Position numbers and translations under genes: made by a program. DNA of 64,000 bases from Helicoverpa zea. Taxonomy: Eukaryota > Arthropoda > Insecta > Lepidoptera > Noctuidae. The notes under the pieces are model-generated. The model was not told the DNA's origin and made no database searches. It saw only the letters and a program-made list of their open reading frames with translations. Where the stretch lies: assembly GCF_022581195.2 (NCBI RefSeq), contig NC_061456.1:8372501-8436500 (forward strand). Reading direction: 5' to 3'. Below, in pieces: positions 13,701-25,700 of this stretch (within the stretch, counting starts at the first letter, position 1; the number at the start of each line of letters is the position of its first letter).

Positions 13701-16700
13701 AAAGCTATAAACGTCGATTCAAATTCCACATAAATATAACAAATCACCCAAGCAACTGGGTATTAGGAATATTTTAGTTGTTAGGCTAGGTTCCGAACTA
13801 AATGTGTATCCAGCGTATCTACATACATGAGTACATAACAAAGTGATGTGTTTAAATTCAGACGGTAACTTGGCATTCAGACGTGCAGCTGTTTCTTAAA
13901 AACATAAATTATGAAATGCCACCCTGCAATAAAAAAATAATAACTTCTTCTAATACGCCAGTTTTAATAGGAATGCGAGTGCAAAAACTTGCCTTTTTAT
14001 TTATAAGGCGATCCAGACAGGCTGCGCGAGCGCTGATCTCACGCTGACGTCATCACGGCTTCCTTTCGAACCCCGCTCATCCCGCAGTAAATTAATTACC
14101 TACATTAGCTTTATGGTGCTGTCAGTACGTATATGTGCATACGTAGATTTATGTGTTATGCAAATATTTATGCTAACGGTGGTCTAGACTTCGGCAAGAT
14201 CATCAAGTCTTATTCGTGGAAAGAATCGGAGACTTCTGTAGTTCGTGGAGGGTCTATAAAATAAAGACCTCTATTCTTTATTTAGTTATGTATTTCATAA
14301 TTACGTTCAAAGAACTATGTAAGTGATCTACATTTTTCGCGAGTGCATTTAAAAATCTATAACTTGCAGTAATACAAGCACCCAAATTATTCGAGTCAGG
14401 GTTACAGGGCCACTCTATCCCTAGTCCGCGTAACCTATTCCTATCTTCTACAATAGTACTTATATTGTCCTCAAATTGTTACCAGGTGAACGGTGGCAGC
14501 GCAGCCGAGCGCGCCGGTCTCCAAGCGGGAGACGCTCTGATCCGCGTCAACAACACCGACGTGTACCTGCTGCGTCACCAAGAGGCGCAGGACACCATCC
14601 GCGCAGCCGGGGGCAACCTTGAGCTCACTGTACAACGGTAAGCATAAACGCGATAATCATGGATATCGACATCATAATCATTATTAGCCAAAAAAAGGGT
14701 TATGTAAACCGAAGTACTGCTTTCTTTTTGTGTAATTTGGATGTCAGAAATGATGAGGTACTTCTGTTGAATGCTGTTAGTTTGAAGATAGCTCAAGATA
14801 TATAGGCAATTGGTACTCTTAAACTATAAGTTCATTTTTATTTAAAATCCCTTTCATATTGTTGATGTTACTGGTCCAAAAGTACCTAACTAGAGCATTT
14901 TGAGCAAATAAATACATTAAAGTTAAGTTATTAATATTTTTTCTTGATTAGTGGCGGCGGCACTTGGCGTCCTACCGTGACCCCGACCGGCAGCCTACCC
15001 AGGCCAGGATCGCGGTCCATCGGCGGTACTCCGACACTGGTCACCAACACCTCCCTCAAGGCGACGCCCCAACCCTCGCGCGCCTTCGGCTCTGGTCACA
15101 ACAATGTCGCCAAGCCCTTCGGCTATGTGAGTGTTACCATAATAAGTCATGAAGTTTATAAACAAAAATACCCGAGATGTTTTCATTAAGGTGGCAACAG
15201 CGCCGTGAATTGAAGTAAAGAGAATGTAATTTCTCATGTCCTTTAGATTTACATAATATCTAAGTTAAAATCAAAACATGTATCTGATAAGTACTTAACA
15301 AGCCACTGCCTCTCATTATACACACTCCATATTTCAAATTGTTTTTGTTGAATTACCTAATTCCCAGTCGCCCTGTAAGGCTGTTGTAGGTATGTGTATT
15401 TTAGCATTTCGGAACATGGCAATCTTATCAAAAATCATTCGCTTACAGATGAACGGTAACGACTCCGTGAAGAGCATAGTTAACAAACAGTACAACACTC
15501 CAGTAAATATGTATAGCGACAAAACTATTGCGGAAACTCTTTCGGCGCAAACTGAAGTTCTTGCGGGAGGTGTGCTCGGGTAAGGATTTGCGGATACATA
15601 GATGATTTAGTCAGATACGAAAAGAGGTCTCACCTAACTTCTTCGATATATTAATTGTACATAAAGCTTCAATCACAGTAAAAAAATCCTGAATTGCCTC
15701 CACTTGAAATAGCAGTGCTAAAGTAAAGAATATATCATGGGAACTGATAATGCTGGAAGGTGCCCCAAGTTTGTAATGCCGGTTATGAATATTATGTTAA
15801 CAATGCTAACTTTTGTTAAACCTTCAAGCCTCTTATCCAAATGAAAATGATACACCTTGTATTGCAACTTGCAACACTTGTCAATGAGATGTTAGGTGAA
15901 GTCGGCTTACAGGCCTGTAACAGACAGACCTGTAGGCCGACTATATTGTTATCGATATATAATGACATTATATTGTTATCGATTAAAGCATGTTGCTCGA
16001 ATGGTAGTAATATTTAGTCTTGTTTATAAAGTATGACTTTGCATTTAAATGCACAATGCAAGAATAAATAATAAAAATATATTTATGTATGGAAAACAGC
16101 ACTGTACCTAAGTTGCGAAGAATACATCAGATATAATTTTCTGCATTAACAGAGTGAACTTCAAGAAGAATGAGAAGACATACGACGCTGAGAAAAGTGC
16201 TGTTTTCAAGGTTCTGCAAGAGGAACAAAACGACCCTGAGCCAGGTATCAAGAAAAAAATCCTTATGGAATCACTAAAAGCTTCAATCTATACCAATGTA
16301 CCAATTGTTGTGTCTGATACATACAGTTCTAAATATAGGGTTACCTTCCGCAATACACACCTTATTAAAGGTACCTCTATGAAAATACATTTTCAACGAT
16401 ATAAATATAAAGTTGAAAAACAATGTCTAAAAATCTTTCGTTTTTCTCAAATAAAATTGCTGAATATTTCAATATTACCACATTGCTATAAAAGTAAGTG
16501 AGAAATTAACTAATATCTAAATTGGCATAGTAGTCGAACCCGCGGTGGGACTGACGTCCGCCCCGGCCGCCCCGGTGAGCGGGCTCCGTCACGTACAGGC
16601 GCCCGTCACGCGGCCCGACGCGCCCATCAACAATACCGGAGGCTTGCCCCCGGGGCAGAACATTTGCGAGGAGTGCGAAAGACTCATCACGTAAGTCGGA

Positions 16701-19700
16701 CAAAGCGCGCGGGCCGACACGGTAGCACATATCGCAAGCAAAATTTTACTCCGCGGTTAGGATTACAATAACCTAGGCGAAGTTGCTTTTGGAGCGCAGT
16801 TCAATTCAGGATTTTTAGGATTCAAGAAATGTCGGGTTACATGGTAAGGTTAATAGGTCATCTAAGGAATAGAAATAACCCGTTATTGCGGGCCAGCAGA
16901 GCCTTCTCACTTTTACTCACGAGCGAGCGTGGCGCGCGCGGGCACGCCGTGCAGCCTGCACCGCACGCACCGCTCGCGCTCGCGCACGCCGCGCGTGGTG
17001 AGCACGCCGCAGCCGCCGCCGCCCGCGCGCGCCTGCGCCGGCACGCAGACGCCGCAGGAGCTGGCGCCCGAGCCGCCGCACCGGCCCAGCATCCCCATGG
17101 GCTGCCACGAGGTGCTGCCCGACGGCCGCATCGCGCTGGGCGCGCCGGCGCTGCCGCAGCCGCGAGACGCGCTTCCGGTTGTCAACGACACTCCCTATTG
17201 CTCCGACTGTAATCGCTACATTATGTAAGCGACGTCCCACTGAATGTCTTGACGTGTTTGCGACCGTGTCGACCTGTGCACTAGCTCTATCGTGTAGTTT
17301 ACAATAATTCGATGTGATTCCTTCGTGTTGCGACTCCTCCCTATATTTTGTGTTGTAAATATTGAAACGGCATCGTAGGGAGACGTGACATGTAAGTTAG
17401 TACACATATCGTGTTTTACAAGTTCCATTTCATTATTCCGTTCTCGTCACGATATTTGTGCTAAAAGCTCAAATCATAATTCATTAATTAATTGTCTTCA
17501 TCTACAAGCTGTTGATTTGCATCCGTGCCATATTCAAGGAGGTAATTATGCTAATGATTCTCGACCCAAATCAATAAAAAAATTGGTACGTAATTTTTTT
17601 TCTTTAATTTTTTTTCGGAATTCCGTAAATGTCATCTAGCCTTATTTAAACTTGGCGCGTATGTTACTGGCGTTAAAACCGTGCTGCACCCTCACACAAA
17701 CGCAAACACAAAGCATACGCAACGATCACTCATAAATTTCATTCATAAAATTGGATTACTTCGGAAATACCATGACATTACAATGACAAAAAAAGCAGTG
17801 CATATTAGTTATTTCCCATCTACTGTAATTCCAATCGATTATTTACGTATTGTATGTCCTCCTCCTGAACTATGGCACGAATGCAAATCAACACCTTGTA
17901 TATTCTATATCTACTTTCATACTTTTAGTAGATAGGCAGAATGTAATAATGTATCAACGCCACTGTATTTCTTCACTCAGCATGTCCTCACTTCGCTATT
18001 CATAATATGTATTTAGAAGAGCACCAGTGTATTTAGCGTGCAAGGTTGGTGGAAATAAGCACGAGCAAGTCGGTGAGCATGTTTGTAGCAAGTAACAATT
18101 ATAGAAATGTATGTACACTTTTACATCTGTATATACTCAAACATGAGATTGAATGATTTTATGACATTTCGAGTCTTGCTTGTCATTGCATCATAACGAT
18201 TGATGCGTTTTTATCCCGCTGTCGACTATAACGATTACTTTATGTAATAGCGGTGTGTTCGTGCGCATCAAGGACAAGAACTTGCACGTGGAATGCTTCA
18301 AGTGCTCAACCTGCGGCACTTCACTGAAGAATCAGGGCTACTACAACCTGAACGGGAAACTGTACTGTGACATCCACGCTAAACTGGTTGCACGCAACAA
18401 CCCGCCAGCGCCAAACCTTGAACCTGTTACCGTGCCTCCGTGAGTTCATTTGTCTTTCTTGTTTTTTATTTTATTTTATCTGATGCATATTCTGTCACTA
18501 TCGATTCGGCATTAGGTTTTCCTACAGCTCTGCCTTGCGTCATTTGCCTCATCAATAAGGATTCGGATTCCCTCCCAGTATCATTTTTCAACACATGGTA
18601 TTCCTATCATACCAGTACCTTGTTTTATTCTTTATAATGGCGGAAAGGAAATAAGAATCAATAGCCAGCCATGTTCTGTACAACCAGCTAGAATTAAGGG
18701 TTTTTAGGAACTAGCTAGAGCATATTTTCATAAAATGTCTTCAATCTACAGCGGTGGCCGGCTGCCGACCAACACATACTCCACGCCGCTTCCTCCGCTT
18801 GCGACCAACAATTACTCTAACGGATCGTCATCGCTCTTCAGCGTGAGTATTTCGACTGAATGTGAATACAGCTTTTCTAACAAAGCCCCCTTTTAATGCC
18901 AGAAAATACGACTGCTTTGAACTCGGATTTGCCGGACTGACGATTAAAAAGCAGAGGTCAGGATGATAACATTGTAACCTCTTTGTCAAAGAGATTACGT
19001 CACGCCGTCATGCTCAGGTATTTTGATATGATCAAAATTCCACATAAGACAATGAAGAACAGCCTTTACGAAGCATTAATTGGATATCAATATACGGTAT
19101 CACACTTCTGTTACCATATTTCCTCCCATCTACTGTTCCTTCTGTGTTTCTTAGTTCCGATGTTGACCTGTTATTCAGTGTTCGGCTTACATAACTTTTC
19201 ATTTTTTTATATCAGCCATCGAGCAACCTGTCGGGTCCGAAGCCATTCGGTTCGTCTATCGGGTCGGCGTACTCGCCATCGCTGTCGCCGCGCTCGGCCC
19301 CGATGTCGCCGGCGCGACCGGTGGCGGCGCCCGCGCCTGCCCCTGCGCCCATCTCCGCTCCCCAACCAGCGGCACCCTTCGCCCCCAGTAAGAGAGTTAC
19401 TTTTGCCATATAAGTCCAAAATCACACAACAAATCAAAAACTTTCACGGCTATCTTGGTAAATTATGATTTTGAAACTTAATTTCCTGGCGATGTACTTA
19501 ACTAAAATTATTAAAACTATGGAAGTTTCTGATTTGTAAAACATTTTTTTTTAACACAAGGTACCTGTTTCATATATTCGGTCCGTATGAAAGATTTATT
19601 TGCTGTAAATTAAAGTTTTGTTGCAAAGGATTTTAGGTTTCCTTCATCAACGTTACATAGTTCTACCTGTGGTAAAATACTATTTTTTGTAAATTTTTCA

Positions 19701-22700
19701 TTTTCCACTTTTCTATTTTTATACTTAATATTTTAATGTTATTATTATCAGTAGATTAAACATTTCATTTCAGACTAAATATTTTATATGACATTTAGTA
19801 AGTACTTTATGTCACACAAGTATGAAAGATGCCGCACGTATTATAGTTAATCCATCGTGTATGTACATCACAAGTTGTAGGTGACGTAGGTAATACTCAT
19901 TAGTCTGAATGGGTAAACTAAAATACATCCAAATCCTCACAAATCTAGTCAACATCAGTATTCATAAGTTAGACTTTTATAACTGTTTAAGTACCTACAC
20001 CAATTAACTACTTAGAATTTAATTGTTATTAGTTCATCATAATCAATCGTAATAATCATAGAATATAGTGTACTGTTAATAAAATAATATCTTAATCTTA
20101 TTTTTTTACTAAAGATATAATGTTAAAATACATAAGACTAATATATTCCTGCTTATACTGTGAACAAATTTGGAATTAAAGTAATCCAAGTCAAACATTT
20201 ATTTTCGACAGAGACCCCAGTTTCCCTTTTTAAAGGTAATTTATAAATAGGTGAAATGCAGCTTAATATAGCTATTATTTGATGATACGTTTGTTTGTTA
20301 TATAAAACATAGTGTGAATGCGCTACGCGGGCAGCCGATGTTAATAGCAGCCACCACATTTATTAAATAACTATTGCCCTGGCACTATCGAGTAATGCGT
20401 CATTTAATAAAATAATATAACTATCAAATCGATATTTAACTTTCTGGCTTCTTTAAACAGTTTGCTTTTAGTTGATTAGCTTAACTAAGTACATCATTTT
20501 ATGTTAAGTGGCTTCTTCAAATTTACTAATATTTACTTTCATCTATTTTCTTCCCTTCAATAACCCTTCTAACATCATAACTATGACTAACAGCACAAAA
20601 TGTAAAAAGTATTGTGTGGCCCCCACCTGCAAATCCCTCTGATGATGAACTGCCAAAGTATGAACCTAGTACAAAGCCCATGAACCCCACGAATGGTAGA
20701 GAACAAACAACAAGGGCGGTAACCAAAAGTAATCCAGACACTAAGATTGCGGATGTTCAACAACAATCTGTGGAACAATTTGTAACATCGTCGAAACAAA
20801 GAGATGAATTCTCTTCTAGTGTTTCATATACGTCTGCAGCTATGTCTTCTATGATGGCAACATCTAAATCTGAATCTGTCGTACAGAGTAAACAATCACA
20901 AATGGTGCAAGAATCAACCAGTCGAACTATTCAGTCTTTCTCTCAAGAATCTTCTGAATGCCAGAGTACAACTGTTTACCAAACTCAAACGTGTCCTCCG
21001 AAGTCTTTAGCAAATCCCTCTCAATCAATCAATCCTCCGATCAATGAAACTACTAAAAAAGTTCAAATGATTGAATCGAAAGAAAATATGCAATCAAAAC
21101 TAGCCACTGAAGTAAAATCCGTGAGCGTCTCACAGCCTCCGAAAGCACAAGATCAAGTGCAGGTCCCTCAAATGACTAATACAAAAGCCGAACCGAATAT
21201 TGCCAGTGCTGTGCAAGAATCCGTCAATACGAACCAGGTGGAAAAACATGAACGCGATAGTGAGGCGAAGCTCCAAACGAAAACTGAGGAAGTAATTACG
21301 AATCAGCAAAACTCATCGCTTGACACGCAGATCCAATCAAACGATAACAGAATTGAACAACCAAAATTAAATGCTCAACCTGCGGCAACAGAGACATTGC
21401 AAGCAGGAACGAACTGCAATGCAATCAATCAAAACGTTAGAGGATCATTGGTGGATGCTTTGACCACTGCACCAGATCGCCCATATTCACCTCTGCCTAC
21501 ACCACCACAGCCTATTAGTATAATGGGTCAAACTAACTCAGATGAGAAAACAGTCCAGCATGACGTGCCAGCAGCTTCGGAAATAAAAGATTCCGCCGAA
21601 ATTTCCAATATGCAATTACCAACACAACCATCTCCTATGTTCCTTCAGGAAAAGCGTAGTATTAGTCCGATACCGCCCATAAAGACGTATAATCCTCCTG
21701 AAAAAGTGGCTCCTCCTGTACCAATGCCTGAAGAAACCAAACCGTATATCCCACCCGACTTTAAAATAATAATTGAACCGAAAGAACCCCGTGAAGCAAC
21801 ATCTTCACCTATGATAGATGCTTTAACAATAGCACCTGACAGGCCCTTCACGCCCGTAGCAATGACCTACGCTAAAAATCAATTAACAGACAATGAAATA
21901 TACGATCAAAATCAGGTGACAGGTAGGGGATCGTGTGACCAAAATCAGTCACTTGGAAGAGGATCACTAAGAGATGCATTAACTATTGCTCCCGATAGAC
22001 CATATAGTCCTTTTGGCACTACTAGCACCAGCACTACACAATCAACGCAGTACATGACGAGTACTATATCCCATGTGACGGAAACTAATATCTCTGATAT
22101 CGTGAAGCCTATTGCTACGCAAACATTAACGCAAATGACAGATCAAATGCATTCTGAATTTTCAGCTATGCAAAATACTTGTAAATTACAGTCATCTTCA
22201 GAAATGTCGGCATTCAGACCAGTGCCCAAACAAGTATTCCCTCCCCCTCAACCGGAGGAATTTTGTAAACTAACAAATTTCCCACCCATAAGTAATGAAT
22301 TAAAAACCAGTTTTACACAAGCCACCAAAACAAAACAAGAAACATCATTTTCAGAGTCAACGATGATGCAACGATCTTCACTTTCAACTAGTGTGGCAAC
22401 TCAAGGTTATTCATCTGTTAAAAGTGCTCAAAATTATTTTGAGCAACTAGATAAAAAAGAAAGTCTCACTTCAACAGCAGTTAGGTCTAAATCTGGACTA
22501 CATAGACCTGATAGCATTCCACCTTACCAACGAAATTTCGAGCAATTGCCATCGCAACGAGGCATTTCGCCGGATATGTATAACGCACCGGCAGTTCTGC
22601 AAAGGCCTGTTACTCCATCAACCGCTCCACCGACTAGGCCAAAAGAAAAATCTGTGACACCAAAACCAACCTACACTACTCCTCAAGCATCAACCTACCC

Positions 22701-25700
22701 TGCTCCTCAAGCACCAACCCCAAAGTTTCAACAAGTAAAGACGCCAGTCCAACAACCTCCTGTACAATTCCATAAAGATACTCCTATTACTATGACCTTT
22801 CAACCAGTAACAGATGAAAACATCATGAGAATATCACCAGCACGAAGTCGCCCAACCACACCCAGTTTAATTAACAAACCAGCACCAATTATTCCCCATT
22901 ATCAGATGAATTTAGTCACAGTAGAACATTTGGCTCCGGAAAGTCACCTTTATGAGCCGTCTAGCCGCGAAGGTAGCAGATCTCCTACTCCAAAACCACG
23001 ATCACGGTCTCCTGCCCAAGGCCCACCACCAAATCCATTAAAAGCTCATGCACCACGTATTAAAGATTCGACTCCACAAAATTATACGATGGAGCCATTC
23101 AGTTCACAAGATGCTGCAAATTTGCGGAGGCAACATGAAAGGGATCAAAGAGAGTTCCAGACAGCTGCAGAGATATATAACACAAGTGGAAGCAAAAACT
23201 GGGGTTCAATGCAACCAGTTGTTAAGGAACAAAGACATTCAAATGTGGGTTACAAAAGCGAGAATTACACAAAAGGCGATATGAAATTTAAAGAAGACTC
23301 TATGATCCAGGAAAATTACGGCCAAAGACAAATGCAATCTCAAAATGTTGTTGAACAAGGCAATACTACTGTTCAAACAACTAGAAAAACATTTGAAGAA
23401 TTCGAAAGGACGCAGTCTGCTAAAGTCATAGAGATTAGAAAAGGAGGTTCATCAATACCTGGGGCATACGCACAAAACATGGACTGTAACATTCGGCCTT
23501 CTAGTATTAACCCGAAGCAAGTTTTTCCACCCCCTATGATGAGTTTGCCATCTACACAACAGAGTTCATCTCTTAACCTTACTAATCAAAATATGACGTC
23601 CGCCAGTAGAACGATAGACAATTACGATCCAAAGCCTTCGATTTCTGGTGCTAACCAAGGTCCAGTGTGTGATCCTACCCCATCGACAGGTTCGAGTGTA
23701 GGAGCTGCCGCTCGTGGCAAAACTTTCGGTGTTTCATCTGCCCCAAAACGAGGAAGGGGAGTTTTGAATAAAGCTGCGCTGCCCGGCTCCCGCGTGCCAC
23801 TATGTGCTTCCTGTAATGGGCATATTAGGTGATTGAAACACGAAAAAACGTCTTACTGTTTTGAGTGTTGCATGTATTGTGTGGTTTTTGTATGTTGACT
23901 ATAAAATATGAATACTGACAAAACTGTTTTTTAGAAGTTTTGATTTTATGTTTGTTAATTCGTATTTAGAAATTTAGGTTTGAACTAGCTATGCACTAAC
24001 TTAACGATTTAATAATTCAGCTTTTGAGTGGTTTGTTTATGTTATTGTTTTGATTTTTCTAACAGCTAACGAACCGCTACCTACAAACAGTCCCCATAAA
24101 ACGGAATACAAAAGTCCAGCAGAGGAAAGGCTTATAAGGAAAATGGCGAAAATGGCATTAAATGGTTATGAAATTGGCATACAAAGAAAAATTAAACCGG
24201 CTGATCACATACAGACAATGGCCGATAAAATTCAGGACACAGTCGTTACAAAACACCCGCTGAATTCAGACAATTTGCCATCTACAGAAAACAATTTCAC
24301 AAAAACTTTGGATCGGGGATATAAAACACATGAAAATATACAAAGCATTGGTGATAAAATTAAAGACACGATTAAAAATAACCATCCAATAATTGATTCA
24401 TTGTCGAGGCCAAACATCTTGGTACCTCCGCCTTTACCAAACTCCCCAGTACCAACTTTTAACGTCCACAGTACTCCGATAGGACATTCGCTGACTACTA
24501 TTACTGATAAGAAAAAATACGATACTATGCCCAAAGCTCTCAATGCCAGTTTGGTTATGGAAGAACGTTCGATTAACAGTAATGAACATCCTCATAATGG
24601 CAGCGGTTACTCCAGTAGTGAAGATATACATAAAGACAAAACAGAAAATAATTATACGGGCACATTACGAAAAACAGGTTTAGACAAATCTTCCTTTTTA
24701 AATAGCATGAATGGCTCAACTGGTACAAACATAATTAATAATGACGTTAAATCGGAACTTAAATTTGATAACACATTTTCTAACACTCTTAATAAAAGAA
24801 AATTATTTGAAAAACCAGATACTCCTATAACCAACAATCTTACAAAAATTAACGATAAGGTTAATAATGTTGTCGACACAAATATTTGGAACAAAACTAA
24901 CAATATTGAACATGGGCCTAACTCCGAAAATGGAAAGAGTGTATACACCGCGCAACAAGATGATAAAATCAGCGAGAAGAAAGAACTTCCTGATCAATTG
25001 TATGATAATTCGCTTTACACATACAAAAACTCCAACAATAAATCGAATATGAATGGTAATGGGCAAAGCAACGACTATGCAAATAATACTTACTCTGAGG
25101 AAATTAAAGACTTATCTGATAACGATGATAAGCAACAACAGCAAAAAGCGGAGGAAGAAGTAGTCGTTAGACGTAGACAAAAGAAAACTTCAAGAGACGA
25201 TGACGGCAGAAGAGATTCTCATATAATTGCCCGTCCTTTAAGCACGATCCAATGCGCTGACGTTTCGGATGGACTTTATCCTGTTTGTCACAAATGCGAC
25301 AAAGCCATAACGAGGTAACATAATTTTAACAATTATTACTATTCTACAAATTGTTGGTACTTCAAGTAAGTTTACAAAATCGTCAACGTGTTTTTTGCTA
25401 GCCAAGCACGATTGTTGTTTTTGATTTATTTAACAAAATTAACCCATGTTTTTTACATTTCCAAACACAATAAAAAAAAACTTAATGCCGTGATTTATGA
25501 TTGATATCAGACTAACAGTTATTATGTTGAACAGGGGTCCATTCATAACGGCTTTGGGCCGCATCTGGTGTCCGGAGCACTTCATTTGCGTAAATGCAAC
25601 GTGTAGGCGTCCTCTTCAGGACATTGGCTTCGTTGAAGAAAATGGTCAGCTCTACTGTGAATTCTGTTTCGAACAGTACATCGCGCCTGCTTGCGATAAG

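Larger units (their letters stand above)
7728..14485 (+). other. First coding intron of Zasp, about 6.8 kb
   Basis: Splits the PDZ domain. It holds a MITE (8561-8736), a SINE-like insertion (12825-13059) and an older repeat (about 13085-13430). I find no additional exon with both good splice sites and PDZ-like coding. GC-richer 12000-12300 and 11230-11350 show no supported gene. Long insect muscle introns often carry enhancers, but none can be named from this sequence. Confidence 0.6.

Noticed and set aside
16913..17240. Overlapping 90-130 codon ORFs on both strands
   Set aside because: GC-rich stretch lacks stops in all frames; only the plus frame ending CSDCNRYI has fitting phases and a LIM signature.
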